Assembly (NCBI RefSeq): GCF_001950255.1
Contig: NZ_BDJK01000006.1
Location: forward strand, 1 to 64,000
Length of the DNA stretch: 64,000 nucleotides
Direction: 5' to 3'
Source of the DNA: Carboxydothermus pertinax
Lineage (GTDB): Bacteria > Bacillota > Z-2901 > Carboxydothermales > Carboxydothermaceae
This document shows, in pieces, positions 34,171 to 42,615 of this stretch. The position numbers and the translations under genes are program-made. The stretch's first letter is position 1; the number at the start of each line of letters is the position of its first letter. Under the pieces are notes generated by a model. That model did no database searches. It was not told where the DNA came from and worked only from the letters and a program-made list of their open reading frames with translations.

Positions 34171-34750
34171 GGGAGGAGTAGTTCTGAAAAAGGTTTTGTC
34201 ATTAGCCGTATTGCTTTTAGGAGCCTATGTTGTTTTTGGCTCCTTTTTTCATAAGGTCCAGGGGCAGTTTGTACCGAAAGTTCTGGATACTGACATTGTG
34301 CGATTCCATGTTATTGCCGCAAGCGACAGCCCTTCGGATCAGGAGTTAAAGTTAAAGTTAAGAGATGAAATTTTGACCTATCTTTATCCTAAACTTAAAA
34401 TGGCAAAAAGCCGGGAAGAAACGCTAAAAATCCTTAAAAAAGAATCTTTAGCACTTAAAGTTATCGCCCGGAACTATTTAAAAAGCCAGCATAAAGAAAT
34501 TCCAATAACGGTTAAAATTGGAAAGTTTTATTTTCCTGACCGTTCCTATGGGGAGTATCTTGTACCCGCAGGCTATTACGATGCGTTAAGGATAGAGATT
34601 GGAAAGGCCCGGGGACATAACTGGTGGTGTATCCTTTATCCCAGACTTTGTTTCGCCGATTGGGGCCGAATGGAGCCTTCCCATGTTAAAACTTATTATT
34701 TAAAATCCTTGCTTTGGAAAAAATTCAAAAAAACCGTAAAAAAAGGTTAA
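34163..34750 (+). CDS. spoIIR: Stage II sporulation protein R
   Basis: This 195-residue protein has an N-terminal export signal (VLSLAVLLLGAYVVFGSFF) and the SpoIIR domain with IVRFHVIAASDSPSDQELKLKLRDEIL, GKFYFPDRSYGEYLVPAGYYDALRIEIG and GHNWWCILYPRLCF. It is secreted from the forespore and triggers SpoIIGA to process sigma-E in the mother cell. ATG 34163 overlaps the sigG stop by eight bases; an in-frame CTG 34184 after gggaggag is a possible alternative start. Confidence 0.92.
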   Translation: MSEGGVVLKKVLSLAVLLLGAYVVFGSFFHKVQGQFVPKVLDTDIVRFHVIAASDSPSDQELKLKLRDEILTYLYPKLKMAKSREETLKILKKESLALKVIARNYLKSQHKEIPITVKIGKFYFPDRSYGEYLVPAGYYDALRIEIGKARGHNWWCILYPRLCFADWGRMEPSHVKTYYLKSLLWKKFKKTVKKG

Positions 34751-34753
34751 GTT

Positions 34754-34797
34754 AAGAACACCCCTGGCATATAATTTACCAAGCCGGAGGTGTTCTT
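34754..34797 (+). promoter_or_regulatory. Inverted repeat hiding the ribosome site of the ylmC-type gene
   Basis: AAGAACACC (34754-34762) can pair with GGTGTTCTT (34789-34797), which ends one base before the ATG and touches the Shine-Dalgarno ggagg (34786-34790). TATAAT lies in the loop at 34770-34775. If transcribed from upstream, the leader would fold the ribosome site into the stem; initiation at the internal -10 would avoid it. Confidence 0.45.
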
Positions 34798-35055
34798 ATG
34801 TTAAAGCTTTCAGAGTTAAAATACCGGGAAGTGGTAAATATTGTCGATGGCCGACGGCTAGGATTTATAAAAGATGTTGACCTTGATTTAGAAATGGGAA
34901 GAATTAACGGCTTAGTGTTGCCTGTTGTTACGAAAAGTTGGAATTTTTGGTCGCGAAACGATGATGTGTTTATTCCCTGGTCAGCTATAAAAAAAATTGG
35001 AATAGATGTGATATTAGTTGATCTTCCAAATTTTGTTGAAATACCACCTCGATAA
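34798..35055 (+). CDS. ylmC: PRC-barrel protein, YlmC/YmxH family
   Basis: The small 85-residue protein LKLSELKYREVVNIVDGRRLGFIKDVDLDLEMGRINGLVLP is a single PRC barrel of the YlmC/YmxH family, which occurs in Firmicute sporulation and ylm gene clusters. Function unknown. In Bacillus ylmC sits next to ylmD (pgeF); here nrd and other genes separate them. Confidence 0.85.
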   Translation: MLKLSELKYREVVNIVDGRRLGFIKDVDLDLEMGRINGLVLPVVTKSWNFWSRNDDVFIPWSAIKKIGIDVILVDLPNFVEIPPR

Positions 35056-35087
35056 AAACTCAGCCCGTAGTTGGGCTGAGTTTTTTT
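35055..35087 (+). terminator. Terminator after the ylmC-type gene
   Basis: Twelve-base stem AAAACTCAGCCC (35055-35066) and GGGCTGAGTTTT (35073-35084), six-base loop, T run. Confidence 0.92.
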
Positions 35088-35109
35088 ATTCAATTTAGCT
35101 CTCTAAGCC

Positions 35110-35139
35110 TTGACTACACAATATATAGTAGCATATAAT
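35110..35139 (+). promoter_or_regulatory. Sigma-A promoter of nrdR-nrdD-nrdG
   Basis: TTGACT (35110-35115) and perfect TATAAT (35134-35139), 18-base spacer. The first NrdR box fills the spacer. Confidence 0.8.
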
Positions 35140-35163
35140 TAATTTGCACACAAAATATAGGGT
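35116..35163 (+). promoter_or_regulatory. Tandem NrdR boxes
   Basis: ACACAATATATAGTAG (35116-35131) and ACACAAAATATAGGGT (35148-35163) each match the NrdR box ACACWATATWTNGTGT at 14 of 16 positions. Their starts are 32 bp apart, three helical turns, the spacing usual for NrdR box pairs. Box 1 lies between -35 and -10 and box 2 just downstream of the expected start site, so binding should repress. Confidence 0.82.
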
Positions 35164-35174
35164 GGTGAAGGAAG

Positions 35175-35639
35175 TTGCGATGCCCTTTTTGCGGTAGTGA
35201 AAATACCCGGGTAGTTGATACCCGGGCGGCGGAGGACGGCTTTGCTATTAAAAGGCGCCGGGAGTGTGAAAACTGCAGTAAAAGATTTACCACCTATGAA
35301 CGGCTGGATGACCGGCCGTTAATTGTGGTAAAAAAAGATGGGACCAAACAGCTTTTTGATAAGCACAAAATTTATACCGGAATGTTAAAAGCCTGTGAAA
35401 AAAGACCTATTGCCGAGGACAGGCTTCTGGAAATTGCAGAAGAGATTGAAAGGGAATTAAAAAACCGGATGGAACAAGAAGTCACAAGCCTGGAAATTGG
35501 CGAGATGGTCATGAATCGTTTAAAGAAACTTGATGAGGTAGCTTATGTTCGCTTTGCTTCGGTCTACCGGCAGTTTAAAGATGTAAATTCTTTTTTAGAA
35601 GAGCTGAAAAAATTATTAAACGGGGGAGAGGATAAATGA
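35175..35639 (+). CDS. nrdR: Transcriptional repressor NrdR
   Basis: A 154-residue repressor of ribonucleotide reductase genes. The N-terminal zinc ribbon is formed by CPFCGSENT and CENCSKRFTTYER, followed by an ATP-cone (VVKKDGTKQLFDKHKIYTGML) that senses ATP/dATP. TTG 35175 is the start: it puts Met directly before the RCPFCG motif and follows gaaggaag. The downstream partner genes are the class III reductase, and the promoter carries NrdR boxes, so autoregulation is likely. Confidence 0.95.
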   Translation: MRCPFCGSENTRVVDTRAAEDGFAIKRRRECENCSKRFTTYERLDDRPLIVVKKDGTKQLFDKHKIYTGMLKACEKRPIAEDRLLEIAEEIERELKNRMEQEVTSLEIGEMVMNRLKKLDEVAYVRFASVYRQFKDVNSFLEELKKLLNGGEDK

Positions 35640-37654
35640 TGTTTACTGAAATTGTCAAACGAGATGGTCGAATAGTACCTTTTGATAGTAATAAAATCAC
35701 CGAGGCGATCTTTAAAGCTGCCCAAGCGGTGGGCGGAGAGGACCGGGAGACGGCGTTAAAACTGACTTTGCAGGTACTAGGTTATTTAAAAGGTAAATTT
35801 AACGGCAATCTTTTTAACGTGGAAGATGTCCAGGATGCGGTAGAAAAAATTTTAATTGAAAACGGTCATGCGAAAACCGCCAAAGCTTATATTTTATACC
35901 GGGCGAAAAGAACGGCCATTCGGGAAGGAAAGTCGGAGCTAATGGATACGGTAGCAGATATTTTGGTCGAAACCAGCCGGGAAAACGCCAATATTGGCCA
36001 TTCTCCTGCGGCTAAAATGTACCAAATTGCCAGCGCAGCTTCCAAACAGTATTACCTCTCCCGTTTAATTCCCGAAGAACTGGCAGTTTTACATAAGCGG
36101 GGGGATTACCATATCCATGACTTAGATTACTATGCTAAAACTATTAACTGCCTGCAGCACCCGTTAAAAGAAATTTTAGAAAAAGGCTTTAACAACGGGC
36201 ATGGTTATATCCGCCCCCCCAAGCGCCCCGGAAGTGCGGCGGCTTTAGCGGCTATTGTGTTGCAAAGTGCCCAAAATGATATGTATGGAGGGCAAAGCTT
36301 TCCTTTTTTTGATAGGGATATGGCGGCTTTTATGGGCGATGCTCCAGAAGATGAAATTTATCAAGCAATGGAGGCATTTATATATAACTTAAACAGTATG
36401 CACAGCCGCGCTGGCAATCAGGTGGTGTTTAGCAGTATAAACCTTGGGACTGATACCAGTGAGGCCGGAAGAAAAGTAACCAGGAACTTTTTACTGGCCT
36501 TTGAGAGAGGCCTTGGCCGGGGGGAAAACCCGATTTTTCCCAACATAATTTTTCGCTTAAAGAAAGGCATAAACTTTGAGCCAGGGGATCCAAATTACGA
36601 CCTTTTCCAGCTGGCCTTACGGGTGGCGGCCAAAAGGCTTAATCCTACATTTAGTTTTATGGATAGTAGTTTTAATCAGCAGTATGGAGATCAGGTAAGC
36701 TACATGGGCTGTCGTACCAGAGTAATGGCTAACCGGCGTGGCCCCGAGGTCACCGAACGGCGCGGAAATATTGCAGCGGTAACTTTAAACCTTCCGCGGC
36801 TTGCTTTTAAAGCTAAAGGCAACCTAGAAGCTTTTTGGCAGGAACTTTTCTGGTTAATGGAGATGGGGAAACGGCAGCTTCTCCACCGACTTGAAGTCCT
36901 TAAAGGTTTAAAAGTAAAAGACTTACCGTTTATAATGGGACAAAAAATTTATTTAGGCTCGGAAAATTTAGGTCCTGAAGATTCAATTTTGCCGGCTTTA
37001 GTGCAGGGGACGTTTTCCATTGGCTTTATTGGCCTTGCCGAAACTTTGATTTTACTTACAGGAAAACACCACGGGGAAAGTCCCCAAGCCCAGGAACTTG
37101 GTCTTAAAATAGTAAAAACCATGCGCGAAAAAGTTGATGAGTTTTCCGAGGAAACAGACCTTAATTTTGCTTTATTGGCTACCCCGGCGGAAGGATTAGC
37201 AGGACGATTTACTGCTTTGGACCGAAAAGAATTTGGGAATATTCCTGGGGTTACCGATAAAGTTTACTATACCAACTCTTTTCACGTACCCGTATCTTAT
37301 CCCATAGAAAGCTTTCGGAAAATTGAAATTGAAGGGCCCTACCATAAATATTGTAACGGCGGCCATATAAGTTATGTGGAATTTTCGGCTCCTCCACTTA
37401 ATAACCTGGAAGCCTTGGAAGCTGTAATAAAACATATGGCGAAGAACGATATGGGTTATGCCGGTATTAATTATCCTCTTGATTTTTGCGAAAGCTGTGG
37501 ATTCCTTGGGGTAATTGCTGAAACTTGTCCAGCTTGCGGTGGGGAACAAATTCGGCGGGTGAGGAGAATTACCGGTTATTTAAGCACCGTTGATCGCTTT
37601 AACGACGCCAAACTTGCCGAGCTTTATGACCGCAGACCTCACGGGGTGGGCTAA
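35636..37654 (+). CDS. nrdD: Anaerobic ribonucleoside-triphosphate reductase
   Basis: The class III reductase of 672 residues makes dNTPs without oxygen. An N-terminal ATP-cone (IVKRDGRIVPFDSNKITEAIF) senses dATP. The body has HDLDYYAKTINCLQHPL and NGGHISYVEFS, then a zinc ribbon CESCGF...CPACGG and the C-terminal glycyl-radical motif RITGYLSTVDRFN, Gly647 being the predicted radical site. The start overlaps the nrdR stop in ATGA; ATG 35639 is a second in-frame choice. Confidence 0.96.
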   Translation: MMFTEIVKRDGRIVPFDSNKITEAIFKAAQAVGGEDRETALKLTLQVLGYLKGKFNGNLFNVEDVQDAVEKILIENGHAKTAKAYILYRAKRTAIREGKSELMDTVADILVETSRENANIGHSPAAKMYQIASAASKQYYLSRLIPEELAVLHKRGDYHIHDLDYYAKTINCLQHPLKEILEKGFNNGHGYIRPPKRPGSAAALAAIVLQSAQNDMYGGQSFPFFDRDMAAFMGDAPEDEIYQAMEAFIYNLNSMHSRAGNQVVFSSINLGTDTSEAGRKVTRNFLLAFERGLGRGENPIFPNIIFRLKKGINFEPGDPNYDLFQLALRVAAKRLNPTFSFMDSSFNQQYGDQVSYMGCRTRVMANRRGPEVTERRGNIAAVTLNLPRLAFKAKGNLEAFWQELFWLMEMGKRQLLHRLEVLKGLKVKDLPFIMGQKIYLGSENLGPEDSILPALVQGTFSIGFIGLAETLILLTGKHHGESPQAQELGLKIVKTMREKVDEFSEETDLNFALLATPAEGLAGRFTALDRKEFGNIPGVTDKVYYTNSFHVPVSYPIESFRKIEIEGPYHKYCNGGHISYVEFSAPPLNNLEALEAVIKHMAKNDMGYAGINYPLDFCESCGFLGVIAETCPACGGEQIRRVRRITGYLSTVDRFNDAKLAELYDRRPHGVG

Positions 37655-38163
37655 TGGCTAAACTAAGGATAGCTGGTATTACCCGGGAAAGTGTAACCGA
37701 TGGTCCGGGGATACGCTTGGTTGTTTATACTCAGGGATGTCCCCACCGGTGTGAAGGGTGTCATAATCCGGAAACCTGGGATGTTTCAGGCGGTTATGAA
37801 ATCGATAGTGAGAAGATTTTAGAACTTATTGCCAATAACCCTCTGCTTGCCGGCTTAACCGTTTCCGGAGGAGAGCCATTTTTACAGGAAAAGAATTTAC
37901 TGGAACTTGTACTTAAAGTGGCTGATCTTGGGAGAAATACGGTAATTTATACTGGTTATACCTTTGAAGAGTTAATGAAAATTAGCGAAAAAAAGCCGGA
38001 GGTTTTAGAAATTTTGCAAACAGCTGATTATTTAGTTGATGGAAGGTTTCTTCAAGACTTAAAAAACCTTAAACTTCCTTTCAGGGGTTCTTCTAACCAG
38101 CGGTTTATTGATTTAAAGAAAACCTTTAGCCAAAAACAAATAGTTGAGTGCCAGTGGGAGTAA
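37654..38163 (+). CDS. nrdG: Anaerobic ribonucleotide reductase activating protein (radical SAM)
   Basis: The 169-residue activase inserts the glycyl radical into NrdD. The cluster motif CPHRCEGCHN (Cys29, Cys33, Cys36) binds the [4Fe-4S] used with S-adenosylmethionine, and TVSGGEPFLQ follows as the usual SAM-binding glycine motif. TAATG overlap with nrdD couples their translation. A terminator follows directly. Confidence 0.95.
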   Translation: MAKLRIAGITRESVTDGPGIRLVVYTQGCPHRCEGCHNPETWDVSGGYEIDSEKILELIANNPLLAGLTVSGGEPFLQEKNLLELVLKVADLGRNTVIYTGYTFEELMKISEKKPEVLEILQTADYLVDGRFLQDLKNLKLPFRGSSNQRFIDLKKTFSQKQIVECQWE

Positions 38164-38192
38164 ATTCTTTGCGATTTACTCCTTTTTTTCTT
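38157..38192 (+). terminator. Terminator of the nrd operon
   Basis: GGAGTAAA (38157-38164) and TTTACTCC (38175-38182), ten-base loop, then seven T and a further T-rich stretch. The nrdG stop is in the left arm. Confidence 0.82.
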
Positions 38193-38249
38193 TACACACC
38201 CAAAATTAGGGAGTAAGATAGAAAAAAAAGAAGGTTGGGGGATATAATT

Positions 38250-39764
38250 ATGGAGATTACCTTTTATGGTGCTGCTGATACCGTTACCGGTTCTTGTTAT
38301 CTTCTTTCCTTTGAAGGGCGAAAGTTTTTGGTGGATTGTGGACTTTTTCAGGGTTCTAAAGCGATAAAAGAAAGAAATTATGGCGACTTTCCTTTTAACC
38401 CGTCGGAAATAGAATTTCTTTTGCTTACCCATGCTCATATTGACCATGCAGGGCTAATTCCAAAACTTGTAAAACAAGGCTTTAAGGGGTCTATTTACGC
38501 TACTGAACCAACTGTAGAGCTGGCAGCAGTAATGCTACCCGATAGTGGCCACGTTCAGGAAATTGAAGTGGAAAGAAAAAATAGAAAGCTAAGACGGGCA
38601 GGAAAGCCGGAGATTGAGCCAATATATACCGCCCAGGACGCGTTTTTGGCATTACCTTACTTTAAAAAGGTTGAAATTGAAAAACCCTTTTCACCCCTTC
38701 CAGGTTTAGAAGTGACTTTTTTTGATGCAGGCCATATCCTGGGTTCGGCAATGATTAAACTAACTTTTAACGATGCGGGAATTACGCGGGAAGTAGTTTT
38801 TTCAGGGGATTTAGGCCGCAATGGTAGACCTTTTATGAAGGAACCGGAAACTATTTCCCACGCGGATCTTCTTTTGCTGGAAAGTACTTATGGAAACCGG
38901 GTGCGCCCAGAGGAAGGGGATTTAAGGGGTCTTTTAAAAGTCATAATTGAGAAAGTTTACAGGAGAAATGGTAATTTGGTTATCCCGGCCTTTGCTATGG
39001 AACGCACTCAGGATATTATTTATATTTTAAACGACCTGGTGGAAAATAAAGAAATACCGCCAGTAGACGTTTATATTGATAGCCCCTTAGCGGTGGAAAT
39101 AACTAAACTTTTTAAAAAATATCCAATGCTTTTTAATGGAGAATATCAGGAAAAACTTCGCCATGGAGATGACCCCCTAACTTTTCCCCGGCTGTATTTT
39201 TCTATAACTCAGGAAGATTCGGTAAAACTAAATAATATAAATCGGGCGGTGATTATTTCGGCTTCGGGTATGGCGGATGCTGGAAGAGTTCGCCACCATT
39301 TAAAACATAATTTATGGCGGAAAGAATCGGCAGTTTTACTGGTAGGATATCAGGCGCAAGATACTTTGGGCCGGAAGTTGTTAGATGGGGTAAAACAGGT
39401 TAAAATTATGGGTGAAGAGATAGCGGTAAAAGCGGAAATATACCATTATGATGGTTTATCAGCCCACGCTGATCAAGAAGAACTTTTAGAGTTTGTTGGA
39501 AAGTTTAGACAAAAACCCTCATTAATTTATCTAGTGCATGGTGAAGAAGAGTCAAGGCTGGTTTTAAAAAAGTTAATTGAAGAAAAATATCAAGTACCAT
39601 GCTATCTTCCCCACTACCAGGAAACAATTCCTTTGTTTAGAGATTTAACTGGAGATCCGGAGAAAATGTTAATAGATAAAGGAATTAATTTATTAAAAAC
39701 CAAAAAACTAAGTGCAAATGCTAAAGCTTTACTGGAAAAATTAATTGGGGAGTTAGAAAATTAA
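38250..39764 (+). CDS. Beta-CASP metallo-beta-lactamase-fold nuclease (CPSF/RNase J-like)
   Basis: A 504-residue MBL-fold hydrolase. THAHIDHAG (His61, His63, Asp65, His66) is the zinc motif; DAGHILGSAMIKL and FSGDLGRNGRPF follow. The beta-CASP insert has LLLESTYGNR, IPAFAMERTQDII and SASGMADAGRVRHHL, and the C terminus has YDGLSAHADQEEL and YLVHGEEES. This matches bacterial CPSF73-like RNases of the TTHA0252 type rather than RNase J (no second long C-terminal domain). Start ATG 38250 lies after a ggggga ribosome site; the in-frame TTG 38235 overlaps that site. Confidence 0.88.
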   Translation: MEITFYGAADTVTGSCYLLSFEGRKFLVDCGLFQGSKAIKERNYGDFPFNPSEIEFLLLTHAHIDHAGLIPKLVKQGFKGSIYATEPTVELAAVMLPDSGHVQEIEVERKNRKLRRAGKPEIEPIYTAQDAFLALPYFKKVEIEKPFSPLPGLEVTFFDAGHILGSAMIKLTFNDAGITREVVFSGDLGRNGRPFMKEPETISHADLLLLESTYGNRVRPEEGDLRGLLKVIIEKVYRRNGNLVIPAFAMERTQDIIYILNDLVENKEIPPVDVYIDSPLAVEITKLFKKYPMLFNGEYQEKLRHGDDPLTFPRLYFSITQEDSVKLNNINRAVIISASGMADAGRVRHHLKHNLWRKESAVLLVGYQAQDTLGRKLLDGVKQVKIMGEEIAVKAEIYHYDGLSAHADQEELLEFVGKFRQKPSLIYLVHGEEESRLVLKKLIEEKYQVPCYLPHYQETIPLFRDLTGDPEKMLIDKGINLLKTKKLSANAKALLEKLIGELEN

Positions 39765-40594
39765 TGGAGTATATTCTAGAGGAAAAAAAGAGAATACAGC
39801 TTTTTTTCTTTAAGAAGTTTCGGGATTTTGGTGTAGATGCCTTTTTTACTACTAGAATAGGTGGCTTTAGTACCGGCCCTTATACCAGCTTAAACTTGGC
39901 TCTGCATGTAGGAGATAGCCGTGATCTTGTAATTAAAAACCGGGAACTTTTAACAAGTATTTGGGATTTAGAAATTAATAGTTTTATAGTGGCCGAACAA
40001 GTGCATGGGAACAATATTGCCTTGGTGGATTATTCCGATGGAGGCCGGGGCATGAAAGATTTGTCTTCTGCTCTTAAAAAGACCGATGGTTTAATTACCC
40101 GGGAGAAAAACCTTGGCCTGTTGACTTTTTATGCTGACTGTGTGCCATTATATTTTTTGTCACCAACCCCCTTTATTATTGGGGTAGCCCATGCCGGCTG
40201 GCGGGGTACTCTTCAGGAAATTGGGGGTAAGATGGTTACAAATTTTGTTGCATTGGGGGCAAAGCTAGAAAATATTCTTTGCGGTATTGGTCCGGCTATT
40301 GGCCCTTGCTGTTACGAAGTTGGCGATGATGTAGCCCAAAGCTTTTCTAACCGGGGATTTAAAAACGGGGTGATCAGGAAGGATGGAAAAAACTTTTTAA
40401 ATCTTTGGGAGATAAATTCCGAAATATTAATTAAAACTGGAATTCGGCCGCAAAACATTGAGCTTATTAACCTTTGTACTTCCTGCAATAAAGACCTCTT
40501 TTTTTCTTATCGCCGGGATTTTGGGGTAACTGGCCGGATGGCTGCTGGGATCATAAAAAAGGAGGTATTAGATGAAAATTTTAGTAGTGGATGA
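39764..40594 (+). CDS. pgeF: Peptidoglycan editing factor PgeF / YfiH-YlmD family nucleosidase
   Basis: A 276-residue DUF152 (multi-copper polyphenol oxidoreductase-named) protein. Conserved blocks include DAFFTTRIGGFSTGPYTSLNLALHVGD, EQVHGNNIA, DGLIT, YADCVPLYFL, GVAHAGWRGTLQEI and GIGPAIGPCCYEVGDDV; the His and Cys residues in HAGWRG and PCCYEV bind zinc in the family. Members act on purine nucleosides and limit faulty peptidoglycan precursors. It is the ylmD position of the ylm cluster. It overlaps phoP by 23 bases. Confidence 0.9.
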   Translation: MEYILEEKKRIQLFFFKKFRDFGVDAFFTTRIGGFSTGPYTSLNLALHVGDSRDLVIKNRELLTSIWDLEINSFIVAEQVHGNNIALVDYSDGGRGMKDLSSALKKTDGLITREKNLGLLTFYADCVPLYFLSPTPFIIGVAHAGWRGTLQEIGGKMVTNFVALGAKLENILCGIGPAIGPCCYEVGDDVAQSFSNRGFKNGVIRKDGKNFLNLWEINSEILIKTGIRPQNIELINLCTSCNKDLFFSYRRDFGVTGRMAAGIIKKEVLDENFSSG

Positions 40595-41267
40595 TGAAAC
40601 ACCTATTGTGGAATTAATAAAATTTAATTTGGAGCGGGAAGGTTATAAAGTTTTAGAAGCCTACGATGGTATACGGGCCCTAGAAATTATCAAAAAGGAG
40701 TTACCGGATTTAATTATTCTCGATATTATGCTTCCGGGAATGAGTGGGCTTGAAGTGTGTAAAAATATCCGGAATAACGAAAAAACTGCTGAGATACCTA
40801 TAATTATGCTAAGTGCTCGGGGGGAGGAAGTAGATAAAATTTTAGGCCTAGAACTTGGTGCCGACGATTATATGGTTAAACCCTTTTCCCCCCGGGAGCT
40901 GGTGGCCAGGGTAAAAGCAAGACTTCGAAGATTGGAAGGACGGGAAGGCAAAAAAGAAGGTGTTATTAAAATAAAGGATATTGTCATTGATCAGGAAAAA
41001 TTTGCTGTCTATGTTAAAGGACAAAAAATGGATTTTACTCCCAAAGAATTTGAACTTTTAAAGCTCTTAGCCAGTAACCCTGGCAAAGTATTTACCCGGG
41101 AGTATCTTCTAGAAAAAATCTGGGGATACGAGTTTTTAGGGGATACCCGTACAGTAGATGTCCATATCCGGCATATCCGGCAGAAGATCGAAGACAACCC
41201 CGCAGAACCGGTATATATTGAAACGGTCCGGGGAGTTGGCTATCGCTTTGGTGAGGAAAAGAAATGA
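40572..41267 (+). CDS. phoP: OmpR/PhoB-type response regulator
   Basis: The 231-residue regulator has a receiver domain (VVDDETPIVELI, phosphoacceptor Asp51 in ILDIMLPGMSG, switch Lys in DYMVKPFSPREL) and a winged-helix DNA-binding domain (FTPKEFELLKLLASNPGKVFTREYLLEKIWG, TVDVHIRHIRQKIE). With the kinase and phoU it forms a phosphate-type regulatory set, hence the name; the direct ligand is inferred. It shares a four-base overlap with the kinase gene. Confidence 0.88.
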   Translation: MKILVVDDETPIVELIKFNLEREGYKVLEAYDGIRALEIIKKELPDLIILDIMLPGMSGLEVCKNIRNNEKTAEIPIIMLSARGEEVDKILGLELGADDYMVKPFSPRELVARVKARLRRLEGREGKKEGVIKIKDIVIDQEKFAVYVKGQKMDFTPKEFELLKLLASNPGKVFTREYLLEKIWGYEFLGDTRTVDVHIRHIRQKIEDNPAEPVYIETVRGVGYRFGEEKK

Positions 41268-42613
41268 GGATGAAGCTAGGGCTATTATTACTTTTTTTCT
41301 TTAATTGGGTGGTATTTTTCCTTACAAAAGAAGGAGTAATAACTTTACTGGATGGGCTACTGGTCTTAGCTATTGGTTATGCTATCTTTAGTGCTTTTAT
41401 TAATAAGATTAACAAAAAACTTGAGCTATTAAATAAATTTACAGCCTCTTGGCGGGAAGGAAAGTATTCGAAAATCAGCTATTACAATGACCATGAAATT
41501 GGCAAAATCGTCGACAATTTAAATTATTTATTAGAACAACTGGAGAACTGTAAAAAAACAGTAAAAGAAGAGGAAAATAGGCTTCGGGCTATTTTAGCGG
41601 GGATAAATGCTGGAGTAATGGTTTTAGATCGGGAAGGCAGGGTAATTCTCGTTAATAAAGGTTTAGAGAAACTCTTTGGCAAGTTAAACTTTACCGGTGA
41701 ACCTAAACCATTATTAGAAGTAATCCGCAATTATGAACTAGAAAAATTTTTAGCCGAATCCCTTGCTAATTTAAAAGAGATGTCCCGGGAGATTGAATTT
41801 CTATTGCCCAACTCCAAAACCATTTTAATCCATGCAACTCCTTTAAAAGATGAGCAAGACCAAAAGGTTGGTCTGGTAGTGGTCTTTGATGACATAACAG
41901 AAGAGCGGAAACTGGAGAAGATGCGCAGTGAGTTTATCGCTAATGTTTCTCATGAACTTAGAACCCCTTTAACTTCTATAAAAGGTTTTTTGGAGACTCT
42001 TTTAGATGGAGCTTTAGAAGATAAAACTATTGCCAAGCATTTTTTACAAATAATGAACAGTGAAACCGAAAGACTGACCCGCTTAATTGATGATTTATTA
42101 AGCTTATCCAAAATAGAAGCCAAAAAAGTTGATTTTGCTCCAAAACCATTAAATATTAATGATTTGGTGCAGAAAATGAAACTTTTATTTAAAAGTCGCT
42201 TAGAAGAAAAGGGACTTAGTTTTGTTTCCACTGTTCCCGATGATTTACCTCCGGTTTTAGCCGATGGAGATATGATAAGTCAGGTTTTAATTAATCTTTT
42301 AGATAATGCCATAAAGTATACTCCTACCGGGGGGAAAATTGAGCTTTTGGCTAAAGTAAAGGAACCCTTTGTAGAAATTGCGGTTAAGGATACAGGAATT
42401 GGGATTCCTGAAGAGAGCCAAAAGCGCATCTTTGAACGATTTTATCGGGTTGATAAAGCCCGTTCCCGGGAACTGGGGGGCACGGGATTGGGCCTGGCCA
42501 TTGTCAAGCATATCATTGACCTTCATAACGGAAAGGTTTGGGTGGAGAGCAAAGTGGGAGAGGGGAGCACCTTTGGTTTTAGTTTACCGATAACCCAGCA
42601 AAAGGAGGATTAG
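41264..42613 (+). CDS. phoR: Phosphate-type sensor histidine kinase
   Basis: 449 residues. Two short N-terminal membrane helices (about 5-20 and 26-46) with almost no external loop are followed by a HAMP-like linker, a PAS domain (residues 105-215), HisKA with FIANVSHELRTPLTSIKG (His230) and a HATPase domain (LINLLDNAIKYTPTGG, KDTGIGIPEE, RELGGTGLGLAIVKHI). The lack of an extracellular sensor domain fits PhoR proteins that sense through the transporter-PhoU system. The phoU gene two bases downstream supports this. Confidence 0.88.
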   Translation: MRMKLGLLLLFFFNWVVFFLTKEGVITLLDGLLVLAIGYAIFSAFINKINKKLELLNKFTASWREGKYSKISYYNDHEIGKIVDNLNYLLEQLENCKKTVKEEENRLRAILAGINAGVMVLDREGRVILVNKGLEKLFGKLNFTGEPKPLLEVIRNYELEKFLAESLANLKEMSREIEFLLPNSKTILIHATPLKDEQDQKVGLVVVFDDITEERKLEKMRSEFIANVSHELRTPLTSIKGFLETLLDGALEDKTIAKHFLQIMNSETERLTRLIDDLLSLSKIEAKKVDFAPKPLNINDLVQKMKLLFKSRLEEKGLSFVSTVPDDLPPVLADGDMISQVLINLLDNAIKYTPTGGKIELLAKVKEPFVEIAVKDTGIGIPEESQKRIFERFYRVDKARSRELGGTGLGLAIVKHIIDLHNGKVWVESKVGEGSTFGFSLPITQQKED

Positions 42614-42615
42614 CG

